Assembly: GCA_010279815.1 (NCBI GenBank)
Contig: QEOQ01000345.1
Coordinates: 896,680 to 960,679, forward strand
DNA: 64,000 nucleotides
Reading direction: 5' to 3'
DNA from: Brachionus plicatilis
Lineage: Eukaryota > Rotifera > Eurotatoria > Ploima > Brachionidae
Positions 53,567 through 64,000 of this stretch are shown here, piece by piece. The notes under the pieces were generated by a model. It was given only the letters and a program-made list of their open reading frames with translations, was not told the origin of the DNA and did no database searches. Both the position numbers and the translations under genes were made by a program. Position 1 is the first letter of the stretch. Each line of letters starts with the position of its first letter.

Positions 53567-56422
53567 TTAATTTTTAAAAGAATTTATTATACCTTTTGAT
53601 GCTTGGGTTTGCGGCAACTGCAGCCCGAATCTTTGTTTGACTAGTGCATTAAATTCATCAGAATTGTACTCATCTCGATCAAAATTCTTAAAAAAAAGTA
53701 AAAATACTAATTTAAAAAATAATTTAGTTATACTTTTAAAATCAGATCCGTCAAATCACTGTTTCTAACAACTGGTTGTATTTTTTCAAAATAGACTTCG
53801 ATAAAGTTTTTTAATCCAAAATTTCCATTGCGTTCCTAAACAGCAATTTTAATTAAAGTTAATTTTAAATAAATTTTTATTTTTTAAAAAATTTTTCTTT
53901 TTTTAATCGAAAAAAATGCGTAAAAATCTCAAGACAATTAGTTTAATTTTTTTTCATTCAATTAAAGTGAATTAATTTGATATTTTTAAACAGCTTAAAA
54001 AAAAAGATTTTAAATTTACCTTTTTGTTTTAAAACTATACCGAGCGGTGAAAAAATATGAAAAATTTTTAAGCCAACTTTTAAAATAAAGATTTAAAAAA
54101 AAAACGATTAATTTTAAAAAAATTTCAATATATTCTCTTAGAATTCTATAAAATAAAATACCGAGTTTTTAATCACATTACTGGATACAAATAACTTACC
54201 TAACCTTGCTTTATCTGGCGTTCCAGTTTTTATTTCTTTCATTATATTTCTCTATTTTGATAAGAAGCTATATAAAAGTTAATATTGTTAAGGTTCTACC
54301 CTCTTAGCATTTATATTGTTAAATTGCATTTAAATCTCACTCTGGTATTGATGAATCTTAAAAAGAATAAATCATTCTTGAAATAAAAAAAATTAAACCA
54401 TTTTATTTACAAATAATAGACTTATCCTTATATAAATTAATTTTTTTGTTCCGAATTTTTAATTTTAATTTTTACTTTAATTAAAATTTAATAAAAGTTC
54501 AATTATAACAAAAAATTATTTTAATTTTTTATTCATTAAGATTTTTTCTATTATAAAATCTACTTTCTGGTAAGAATTATGTATAACTTTGGACACTATT
54601 AAAGAACTAAAAAATTTAGCCAATCTAAGTTTATTTCTTAAATAAAAGAAAAAAATTGTTTAACTTAGTTGCGCTTGAATAGACCATTAATTTGAGGTTC
54701 AACTTATTTCATAGAGCTATGTGCAAGATTTTACAGTGTCAATTTTTGTAACTTCTTTATTAGTTTTTTATCATTTAACAATAAAATTCTAATTATTAAT
54801 TATTAAAATGTATTTAATTAAAAGGCTTAAACTGAATTTTAATTTCCATTTTAAAATTTATTTAAATTACGCAACCATTTTGAGATGTTAAATTTCAATT
54901 AAAAAAGAAGAAAGTTATTTATCCAGTTAAATATAAACTTTTTTGCACAAATATTCATCTTAATTGAACATTGATCATTGAATATAATCAATTTTTTTTT
55001 TTTTAAATAGATCGGTTGTAAAATATTTTTTTTAAAATTAATCATGACAGTACAATGTTAATAAATAAATATTTGTAAATAAATAAATAAATAAATGACA
55101 GTACAATAATGACAAGTTAGAATATTTTTACCTGATCAAACATATTGAATAAAATGGAAGCGTTTTCGCCAGCTTCAAAGCCTAAATTTTCAATGAACAA
55201 GTCGTACTGAACCAGACCGGTCTTTTTTTCGGCTAATTGTGCATACAGAGGTATTATTTTTAAAATATCATCCATTTCAGATAAACTTTTCAAAAAATTA
55301 ATCAATTTTTTAAAAAATTCTCAAATAAATATGCAAAATACCCTAATTTTTTTCTCAATTTTTGAATTTTAACTAAACCAGTTTGCATCGGAAGACCATT
55401 TTTGGCCAAAATTTTTACCAAAATTCCGTCCTCATACGAATAATCCGATAAAGGTACTCTCAAGTGTCCAGCCATCAATTTTCTCACATTGTCAGCATAA
55501 AGTGTCGGGTTTTTAATTTCCTCATCACTAGGATAATACACTGGCATGAAGTGAATCTCAACAGGCGAATGAAATTTACAAAGTGTCAGCCAAACAGTCT
55601 CAAACGCACCTGGACCCTTCCATGTCCAAGAGATCGAATCCAAGCGATCAGACGGATACTTTACACACACTGGCTGAACTGGCAGTCCCGGTATAAATGC
55701 GCCGGTCTTAAACTGAACCAAAGCCTTCCTGTTTGTACAAGTTCCTTCAGGAAATATGCAAATCTGGGGCCAATTGTCACCGGACTTTACTCTCTCGATT
55801 AGCATGTTGACCGTGTCTGATCTAGACTGCTGCTTTTCTCTATTTACTAAAATTGGATGACACATTTTGGTCAAATTTCCAAACAAGGTAACCTGGTCCG
55901 ATCCAGCTCGAGCTATAATGCTAATAAAATTCATATAGACTATAAATATGGAGTCCATGAATGAAGAGTGTGGTGCGGCAGTCAAAATTCTAACTTTAGG
56001 ATCACGTTCACCGTAAACTTTGATGTAATGCATCCCTGCAAAAAAAAACAAGCCGCGAGATACAAATCTAACTAAAGGATACATTGATCTAAAATTAAAA
56101 AGAATAAGCTTGTTCAATTTATTTTTGGATCTTCTACTTTCGCCAACCAGATATTGGTTCGTGTTGCATTTTATCCCATTGCCCATAGGTAATTAAAATA
56201 GATAAGGGCCAAAGAATGGCTAGCACTATTACCATCAAAATGATTCGAATGGGAACTATTGTAAAAGTCATCAGAGCAATCTTAACATTTTAAAAGTTTA
56301 AAAATTTTGATTTTTAAAAATATGTTCTATAATTAAAATTTTTTTACCTGAATTTTTTGAGATGTGGTCAAACGTTCATATACGTCATTATGAAGTGGAT
56401 AGACTTCTTCGGGTTCAGACAT
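53567..56422 (-). CDS. LPCAT-like: Lysophosphatidylcholine acyltransferase (LPCAT1/2-like)
   Basis: Predicted 446-aa ER/lipid-droplet acyltransferase of the Lands cycle (transfers acyl-CoA to lysophospholipid). Exons (minus): 56422-56348, 56280-56138, 56088-55342, 55285-55132, 53835-53734, 53686-53567; all GT-AG with consistent phase, one intron only 49 nt. After YERLTTSQKIQ comes a membrane segment (IALMTFTIVPIRIILMVIVL...). The acyltransferase motifs are HSSFMD (113-118, the HX4D catalytic pair) and PEGTCTNR (186-193), then FKTGAFIPGLPVQPV. Beyond this, a single degraded EF-hand spans the exon 4/5 join (FDQ-ERNGNFGLKNF, with Asn in place of the final Glu). Human LPCAT1/2 are about 535-545 aa with more EF-hand sequence, so this version is short at the C-terminus. 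The last exon reads into its own stop; a missed final exon is possible. Confidence 0.88.
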
Positions 56423-56429
56423 GGTTTGT

Positions 56430-58730
56430 GGAAGTTATTTGACTAATTCAAATTTCTAAAATAATTTTACATAATTAATGAATTCAGCTTGGGTTTTTTT
56501 ATTCATTATTTTATGCTAAAATATTTACTTTGAACCTTAGAAGAGACCCAAGTGTTTATGTTGTTTTTTTTTTTATAAAAGAAGATTTTAAAGTTGTAAG
56601 CTTGATTGAGCAGCAGAATGAGAAATAAAAAAAATGATCTCTTAATAATTACCATAAATGAGACTAGCCTTAATTTAAGTAACACGTGGAAAAATTTTCA
56701 AAATTTGTCAAGGTTTTATTTTACATTAGTGGCTTAGGATTTTTCAATTTTTTTTTTAAATCCATTATTCTTCTTTTCGAAAAATGTTTATTGGATTTCT
56801 TCTCAGATCGACTTTTAAATTACCTTTAAGTTTTTAGTTTATGTGTCTTTTCTGTTATTTGAATTTTGGCTTAGTTTTAACTTATGATATTTTTAATATT
56901 TTGAAAACTGAATTTTAAAATTAAAAAAAAATATATAAATTTTGAATTTTCAAAGCAAATAAACATAATGTAAGTTAACACAATTGAAAAAATATTCAAA
57001 ATTTTAATTAAAGAATTCGCAAGAGTAAAGTTCTTATTATACGCACAAAATAATCAAAGAAAAAATCAAGTGTGAAAAAAGTTTTTAGAAATAAAAATAT
57101 AATTTTTAAATAAAATAAAAGCGTAAATGCTAATAATTACTAAATTTATTCTCTAAAAGGCATTGTCAATTTTAGAATTAAAAAAATAAAGCACTTCTCA
57201 CTAAAAATCCAAAATTGGCTTTGTATATTATATCAGCTTATTCATTCAATGTGTTAGCTAAATCCAGCTTCTGCAAATACTTTGGAATGTAATTTTCATA
57301 CATAATCATTATTATTATTATAAAAATTTCGAAGTCCCATGAACAATACATTATAATTAGGGTATATGTTTTTGATTTTTTTGGCAGAGACTTGATTTTT
57401 CTGATTTAATTAACAGAGCAAATTTTTGGCTTATAGAGAAAAAATAGATTTTTTTATTTTTGCTCTGTTTTTCGTTCTAAAATATGTAATACCATCCAAA
57501 TTGATGCACTTAAACTAAATTAATTTTTAGAAATATTTAAAAAAATTTAAATTTTGTAAAAACAAGTTAAATTAGTTGCTGCAAGGCTTTATTTGATGAT
57601 TCCATTTCTGTTTGGATTTTAATTAATTTAAATACAAAATTTAGTAATCTATTAGCTTAAGTTCTTCTATGAGTAAAAGAAAAACAAATGATGTTGAGGG
57701 AACAATGAAGAAGAAAAACAAAAAGGAGATACTTTAAGGCAAGTTTATAATTGAAGGCCTTTTTTTAATTTGGATAAAAAAATCGATATGGTGGAATAAG
57801 CAATTCGTTTTAATGATGCTTAAAAAATTCAATAAACATATTTAAACAACAAGCAGGTTTAAATATACAAATAAAATTAGAAAAAAAATTCAATTTTTTT
57901 AAATTCAAAAAATCAAAATTACTGTTTTTCTATACACATGAACAATCGGCCTTAAACAATCATTTGAAAGCTATATTAATTAAAAAAATATCTATTTTTA
58001 TGCTTGGTTAAATTTTCATTCTAAAAATAATATCTTAAAAAAGGTTCATTTTATATTAAATTAAATTATTAAATTATTAATCACCAAAATTGAGACTAAA
58101 GGTATTGCAATAAAAATTTAATCAATAATTATTTTTTATGATTTAACAAATAAAATCATAAAATTCCTATTTTTTTAGGTGAAAAAATTTAATTTAGATT
58201 TCCATAATAATTAGTAAATATTAAATTAAAATAAAGTCGCTTGAGGTTTTAAGTTCAAATCCCTGTGAAGTCAAATAAATATTAAGAAGAAAGAATTAAA
58301 TAGTAAATGCATTCAGAATTTTATTACTTCTATTCACCTGATTTGATTCCATTGCCAAATTATTACTTTGGAAAGGAACTGCATATCGAAAATAAGAATT
58401 TGGCATTAAACCTATTTGATCCTCTTTTGAGAGCATTTTGAAACCTTACAAATATTTTGACTTTTTTAATTATGATAAAACTCTGGAGCAAAAATTTACA
58501 TACAAGATGAACCTTATGATCATGAGAAAAAGAAAAGAATACTTGAATATACAAAGAAGTTAAAAGAATGTATTTTAATAAAAAGAAAACACCTAAAAAA
58601 ATAAAACGCTGATTAAAGATATCTATTTTTTATTATATCTTTTGAATGAAGGACAGATTATATATTGAATGAAAATAATTTGTTGCATAACGCAGAAAAA
58701 AGAATACTGGATTGTATTTATTTAGATCTA
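56430..58730. other. Gene-poor interval upstream of LPCAT
   Basis: AT-rich; the left side holds the LPCAT promoter. At about 58306-58562 a plus-strand frame with one stop (YYFYSPDLIPLPNYYFGKEL ... NPYKYFDFFNYDKTLEQKFT) looks like a decayed coding fragment of unknown family. Nothing else recognised. Confidence 0.45.
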
Positions 58731-59459
58731 ATGGGTGTTCAAAAAAGGTTGGCGCGTTTTTGTTCTTTAAAATTTTTTTTATTTATTTAGTTCGATAAAA
58801 AAAGATAATTTTTCTGTAAAACAATTTTACGCAAGATTCCGTTTTTCGCAAATTTCAATTTTTCGTAAATTCAAAATTTTTCTCCAGTAAAAAAGGGTAA
58901 AAAAATGTGAAATCAAATAAAAAAAGTAAAATATAAACATAATTAAAATATAAATATTTTCAAAACAAAAAAATTATTTTATTAATTTATTTAATAATTT
59001 TTACAAAATTTTTAATCATATATTTATTATTAATAGGTTTTTTAAGACCGTTTAATTAAGACCTATTCACAAAGACAAATCAGTCGAAAACCTTTATCAA
59101 TAAAAAGTTATCGCAAAAAAACCTTAAAAGGATCATTTTTTGACTTTTTTTAAATTTGGTTAAAGTTGGAGTTTTTTTGCAATAACTTTTGACCTAAGAG
59201 TTAATTAAGTGATTTATATACCATTTAAAAACTTATAAAATTATTTTTTTGACAATAAATAAATCTCAAAATCTTAAAATCAAAACTTGCAACGACACGA
59301 GGTTTTTTACCAAAATTCAAGACTAAATGGCCTATTTGAAGGCAATAAATAAAATAAAAAAGATAACTATTTGTCATGTTCAAAATTTAAGATCTTTTAG
59401 ATATTGCAAATCTATTTTTTTAAAGAAAAAAAACGCGCCAACCTTTTTCGAACACCCGT
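58731..59459. mobile_element. 729-bp mariner-like non-autonomous element
   Basis: Terminal inverted repeats ATGGGTGTTCAAAAAAGGTT and, reversed, ACGGGTGTTCGAAAAAGGTT, continuing GGCGCGTTTTT in both. TA flanks both sides (58729-58730, 59460-59461). The interior is AT-rich with TTTTTGCAATAACTTTTGAC-type inner inverted repeats and no transposase frame. Confidence 0.75.
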
Positions 59460-59461
59460 TA

Positions 59462-60707
59462 GGCTATTTCAAAAATTGTATAAAGAGTAGAAGAAATATT
59501 CCTGAAAACGATGAGGAACTTTTAACAGTTTCAACATAGGAAATAACGCAACAAAGAATTGATTTTGACCAACAGGTTGCTTTATTTCGCAAAAAAACTA
59601 CCATCATTGCCTTAAAGACAACTGATAGTTTATTTATTTTATTCATTTATTTATTTATCTGTATCGGGCTGAAGCTTCTTCAAAATAAAAAATAAAAAAA
59701 GAAAATATAAAATTAAAAAGTAAAAGTAAAATAAGTTTTAAAAAGTAAAAGATAAATAAGAAAAATTGAAGAAAGTAGTGTCAGGTGCTACATGTTTTAG
59801 AATTGAACGTTTCATTGAAGAAAGAAGAGATAGTAAGATAGCAATTTAACAATGAAGTTATTCTGTCCCATTTGTTACCAGACTGATGGAGGAATACTAC
59901 AAAGCTGGTTTTGAGTCAAGATATATCAAATACCCGACTACATTGTTTAATTGCTTCTTAACTATTTGTTCTCTTTTTCCTAAAACGTTCAATATTAAAA
60001 TATGTAGCACATGTAACTACTTATTTCAATTTTTATTTAACTTTTTTATTTTATTTTAACTTATTTTACTTTTATTGTAATTTAAACTTTTGTTTTTTTT
60101 GATTATTTTATTTTTACTTTTATGATCATTATTTTTAATCTAAAGAGGCTTTTTCTTGAAACCGATAAAAAAAATAAAATAATTAATAAATAATTTGCAG
60201 CCATTTATAGTTTGAATTTTGAAAGCCTTTTAAACTTTGAAAAAAAAAATTGATATTCTTTCCTTATAAATGTTTTTAATTTTATTTACTCAGATCTGGA
60301 AATCTAAGAAAAATTTTAAAACAAACGCAAAACTTTGTATTAAAACTATAATTTAGATTGTTTTAGCATCATCCTTTAAAAGAGGAAAATATATATCAAG
60401 TATTTTTTTTAAAAATATTTTACAATATCTATGGCTTTATGAAAGAATTAGACGAACCAATCAAAAAGCAATTAAGCAAGCATGGACTGTTTCAGCTCTA
60501 CATCTACAGTTGTTCAGCTTGTCAAAGAGATAATACTCTTTGTGCAGTCATCACTACTACTACTACATTTGAATATAAAATTTTTAAAAATTAAAATATT
60601 TTTTAAAAAAGGAGGAATAAATATTTAGGAAATTTTTATTATTTTTCTTAAAAACAAATTCATGTAACTATTTCGTAGCATTTAAATTAATTTAAAAAAT
60701 TTGATTT
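59462..60707. other. Intergenic, nothing recognised
   Basis: AT-rich spacer. No conserved exon or clear repeat ends seen; the short frames across 59464-59646 carry no motif. Confidence 0.45.
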
Positions 60708-60998
60708 TCAATTTTTCTTGCAATATTGATAAAAATAATTGATGTAACATTGCAGACCAGGTTTGCAACCACAAGTTGAAGAACTCCAGCTACAATTTTG
60801 ATTTTCAGTCAAATATCTTTGACAAGTTCCTTCTGATGCCGGTTCGAAAGATGGATATTGAATAGGGAATAGACAACATTCATTTTCGAAATCACAATCC
60901 GAATTGGAAGTGCATTTTCTTTCTATTACATTTGCTAAAATAGCCGTAAATGAAAATAATTGAATAAAAAAAAATGCTAGAGCTGTTTTTTTCAACAT
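60708..60998 (-). CDS. Secreted 10-cysteine protein, prokineticin/colipase-like fold
   Basis: 96-aa single-exon protein from ATG 60998 (an in-frame ATG at 61025 is upstream but directly abuts the TATA box). Residues 1-22 (MLKKTALAFFFIQLFSFTAI...) are a signal peptide. The mature part has ten cysteines: KCTSNSDCDFENECC, GTC, NC, TCGC, GLQC, YC. The C-x6-C-x5-CC ... C-x8-C ... CxC-x4-L-x-C ... YxC order is that of the prokineticin/astakine/colipase family, which signals through GPCRs or other receptors in animals. The N-terminal AVIT-type start of vertebrate prokineticins is replaced by NVIERKC. No homology search was possible, so the fold call rests on cysteine spacing. Confidence 0.6.
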   Translation of the reverse strand: MLKKTALAFFFIQLFSFTAILANVIERKCTSNSDCDFENECCLFPIQYPSFEPASEGTCQRYLTENQNCSWSSSTCGCKPGLQCYINYFYQYCKKN

Positions 60999-61025
60999 CT
61001 TTAATTTTTCAAAAAATTCCGTCAT

Positions 61026-61033
61026 CTTTTATA
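61026..61033 (-). promoter_or_regulatory. TATA box of the 10-cysteine secreted gene
   Basis: TATAAAAG on the minus strand, 35 nt upstream of ATG 60998 and directly touching ATG 61025. This supports the downstream start and a very short leader. Confidence 0.45.
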
Positions 61034-61339
61034 CTAAAATTATCAATGATGATAGCACAATTTTATATTATTTTTTAATTAAATATATTGAAAATTTAAT
61101 TCTTTAATATCAAATTTCTTTCAAAAATTTATTTTATTCAAATTTAAATTTAAAAGTTAAAATTGATACTTCTTGCAAAAAATGTTTGCTAATCTTTGTG
61201 TAAATGAACAAAAAATATTATTTTTAAATTTTTTTAACTTGATTTACATTTGTTAAGTTTTCTCACGGTTTAATTTTAAATCTTCAATTTTCATTTTCAA
61301 AATTTATATTTAAAATTTTTTATTGAACAAAAATTTAAT
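61034..61339. other. Short spacer, nothing recognised
   Basis: About 300 bp of AT-rich sequence between the secreted-protein promoter and the stop of the next minus-strand gene, which includes that gene's 3' UTR. Confidence 0.4.
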
Positions 61340-63082
61340 TTATAAAAGTGTAGCAGCTGAGTTTGAAATAAGAGCTGATGAAATTGTTGCTGCTGATCGA
61401 ATATTCGAATTAGACTGGGTATTTTGTTGACTTGATGAATTACCAGGTTTGGCTGAAGCAATTGAAATAGTTGGATTTGGCGAAAATTGCTGGTCAACTG
61501 CGGCCAGCTTATTCTGAATCTTCATACCTAAATTATTATACTGTTTGTTTATAAAATATTCTAGTTCTTGATCTCTATGATCACGTGACACTTGTCCAAA
61601 TAAAGAAACAGGCATGTTTGATGCAGGTAGCTTTTCGCCATTTGGAAATTGAACTCTAAAAAATATTCATTAGTCATATGCATTGGGAAAATGGTTTGAT
61701 TAGAGGAAAGCGTTAGTTAAATCAAGGGCAAGAGGCAGGTTTTGCTTGGTACTTACTCTGGTGTTATTCTAAAGTATTGTGGTTTGTTTAAAAGTCTAAG
61801 AGCTCTAATTAGTTTTTAAAAAATACCATGTTATACAAGATTTAAATTTTTTTCCTAGTACTTACTCTTCACGAGCGCTTTTTTCTCTCGCTTCAAATAT
61901 ATCCGGTATGGAAAATTGAGAATTAACCATTTCTGGAGTTAGTTTTAAATCAACATCTTTGCTCAATATCGAAACATGATCGTCTTCATTTCTAAACAAA
62001 ACAATTAAAAGTTAGAAACAAAATAAAAAAAAAAAAGAATTAAAAAAAATTTAATTTTTTTTTTCCTCTCGATGCTTACTCTTCGCCAGCCAAGGTTTTT
62101 TTGTCATCTTCGGGCAGTCCCGAGAGCAGATGCGGTGTGTCTGTAGGCATCAAATCAGTTCCAAAAGTGTTAGACCATCTTGGCACCCACACATCGGTTA
62201 TGGTTGGTGTATTTGACAAAGATATAAGACCTTGACTTGGAAACTTTTTCCATGTCATTATGCCTTTGATTACATCTTCGCGATCTAAAAATTTTTTTTG
62301 TGTAGTAAAAGTCTGGTCTTGCTCGAACCTTGGTAGGGGATTCAAGTGATGATTCAAGTCTATGCCCGAATAAGGCAACATTTTTTGGTATGAAATCAGA
62401 CCTGGGGCTGGATTCTATAAAAATTAATTTTAAAAAATTCAAAAATTAATTTTATTAAATTTACAAAGATATGAAGTGGATGAAATTGAGGTGGCTGAGA
62501 GAGTTCTTTTGATGGGTTCAAGTCTAATATTTGAGTAGTTATTTGTTCTGTTGGGTTCTTTTGATTTGTCTTTACTGGAGGTACAGAATCGATTTGAGTT
62601 AGTTCATCTTCGGCACCCACTCTTAATTTTTGAATTCGTGACTCATGTTTAGGAACAAAATAGTTCTCTAATGAGGGCTTATATGAATTTAGTTTGTATA
62701 AAACAGGCACAGCTAGATTTAAGTAGGGTGTTTCAGTTTGAACTTGGAATTCTAGCGGTCTAACGGCAACGTAGCCTAAAGAGTCTAGTTTTGATATGCT
62801 GGATAGCTTCTCAAAATGTTTTGCTTGCTGATCCTGTAATTCTTTGAACTCGACCACTTGGGGGAAAAAATAAGTTCCCATATGCTTGTTGGATACTAAT
62901 TTTAGAATAGCATTTTGGTCAACATTTTCTCCACGAATTCGCTTTGTGTAAATGTCTATGTAGTTTTCGATGTTGAATTTTATGTCCTCGACTGTTTCTG
63001 AGTCGTTCAATGCTTCGTTCCATGAATCGATGAATTTTTTTATTAGACTCAAGCATTTGAGAAGACGATTTCTCACTATTAC
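61340..63082 (-). CDS. Conserved-looking multi-exon protein, unrecognised, 5' end missing
   Basis: At least 464 residues in four exons (minus): 63082-62465, 62414-62080, 61991-61866, 61655-61340. All junctions are GT-AG and phases agree (HIF-NPAPGL, AGEE-NEDDHV, AREE-VQFPNG). There is no ATG at the 5' end; the frame opens at an acceptor (63083-63084), so at least one upstream exon is missing. The first exon is helical and charged (LIKKFIDSWNEALNDSETVE), followed by a proline-containing LDSGLY-type stretch (KLDSLGYVAVRPLEFQVQTE). The middle has FLDREDVIKGIMTWKKFPSQ and ITDVWVPRWSNTFGTDLMP. The C-terminus is Ser/Asn/Gln-rich and disordered. The density of Trp/Pro motifs suggests a conserved structural protein, possibly ciliary, but I do not recognise it. 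Confidence 0.65.
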
Positions 63083-64000
63083 CTTTTAATGTAATAATTA
63101 GTTACCAAATTGGTTTTCATAATTTAAAAATTTATATGTTATTTTATTAAAATCAATTTTAAAATTTTTAAGATCATGGAAATTTTAATTCACTTAAACA
63201 AATAAAAATAAAATCTTATATTAATTAGTTTGTGTTTTATTTTTTTTTTTTAGGAAAAAAATTTTTTTATCAGCTGATAAATTTAGCAGAACGAATTTTA
63301 AACCTAAACAAAAAAAATTTTTCAAATTTAATTATTGGGTTTTGTCAAAAATTCACAAAGCCATTCTGATAAATGTTTAAATAATCATTTTTAAATCAAG
63401 TTATTTTAAATGAAAAGAAATAAAGTTTATATATTTCAAATCAAATATGAAATCATACAATGAATAAATTAAAAAAATGCATTACATAAATTAATAAATA
63501 AATGATTTTCTAGTTGTCGGTTTTGGATCAACAGTTTTGTCTTTTAAACATTATTCATAAAATAAAATGAAAAAATTCTAATTTAAATGTATTCAAATTA
63601 AAATTTTTCTAAAAACTTTAATTGTTTAATTGTTTAATTGTTTTTATTTTTTTATAATTGCTTTTTTTTAAAGGGACCCAGTCAACCCAAAAGTAATGAA
63701 AAATCAATGATTCTTTAAAGAATCATTATAAAATCATTGAAAAATTAATGATTTTATAAAGAAATTTTGAGGAAAGATATTATTAAAGAAATTTTCCTTT
63801 AAAAATCATTACAAAATCATCTAAATTTTGTGCAAAAAAATCATTAGAGATATTTTCCTTAGAAAATCATTATAAAATCATCAAAATTTTTAACATTTAA
63901 TGAGGAAACTTTTTGCAAAAAAATTATTGGAGAAATTTTCCTTAGAAATCATTACAAAATCATCTAAATTTTGTGCAAAAAATTATTAGAGATTTTTTTC
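63083..64000. other. AT-rich right edge with short tandem repeats
   Basis: No upstream exon of the preceding gene could be fixed. From about 63700 to the edge, units containing AAATCATTATAAAATCAT, TTTTGTGCAAAAAAAT and TTAGAGATATTTTCCTT recur at about 58-86 bp spacing, in at least three degenerate copies. Confidence 0.5.

Noticed and set aside
58235..58275. tRNA-like B-box (GTTCAAATC) suggesting a SINE
   Set aside because: No matching A-box, stem complementarity or repeat copies seen; a single 9-mer match is not enough.
61302..61497. 66-codon minus frame overlapping the last exon of the unrecognised gene
   Set aside because: Alternative frame of a Gln/Ser-rich low-complexity exon.
63083..63120. 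Possible first exon (ATG at 63120-63118, MKTNL) joined by a 23-nt GT-AG intron to the 63082 exon
   Set aside because: Phase would fit, but 23 nt is well below the smallest intron seen here (49 nt).

Overview
This is a very AT-rich nuclear window from a metazoan. The gene set is animal-like: GCN5/PCAF with a PCAF_N domain, VPS41, DNAJB12/14, an LPCAT-type acyltransferase, eL14, PAGR1-like, and IL-17-like and prokineticin-like secreted proteins. Genes are split by short GT-AG introns, the smallest about 50 nt, plus a few large repeat-filled ones. The combination of extreme AT content, short introns and many LINEs, SWIM-type MULE remnants and MITEs suggests a monogonont rotifer such as Brachionus. 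That placement is inference, not proof.

Layout. 1-4.8 kb is a transposon nest: a Jockey-like LINE on the minus strand, a pogo/Tigger element with perfect ends, a second LINE fragment inserted in that element, and a SWIM-domain MULE relic. 6.8-10.9 kb holds a four-exon DNAJB12/14 co-chaperone (minus). At 11.2 kb is a small secreted Tyr/Gly-rich protein (plus). 12.3-18.5 kb is VPS41 (minus, seven exons). 20-28.4 kb is GCN5/PCAF (minus, two exons) whose 6.1 kb intron is full of nested elements. 28.5-36.1 kb is a repeat district: a 149-bp tandem array split by a MULE-type element, a LINE tail, a TIR element carrying a retinol-dehydrogenase-like fragment, and several MITEs. tRNA-Glu(UUC) follows at 36.1 kb, then a 687-aa predicted myristoylated disordered protein (36.3-39.5 kb, minus). 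After about 5 kb of gene-poor DNA come eL14 (44.4-45.1 kb, plus), an IL-17-like secreted protein (45.3 kb, plus) and a second tRNA-Glu(UUC). 47.9-49.6 kb is a long palindromic element split by a MITE. From 50.8 kb the minus strand carries a calmodulin-like protein, a PAGR1-like protein, an LPCAT-like acyltransferase, a 10-cysteine prokineticin/colipase-like secreted protein, and a conserved but unrecognised protein cut at its 5' side.

There are no operons. The genes act in separate processes: ER protein quality control, endolysosomal tethering (HOPS), SAGA/ATAC and MLL-type chromatin work, translation, phospholipid remodelling and secreted signalling. The most striking points are: a GCN5 bromodomain that lacks its acetyl-lysine-binding Asn; a convincing IL-17-type cystine-knot protein; a 1-kb TIR element encoding a stand-alone PHD finger; a TIR element enclosing a dehydrogenase fragment; and several insertion events whose target duplications can be read to the base.

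Exon coordinates were placed by eye from GT/AG sites, reading-frame phase and remembered family alignments. They need transcript confirmation.
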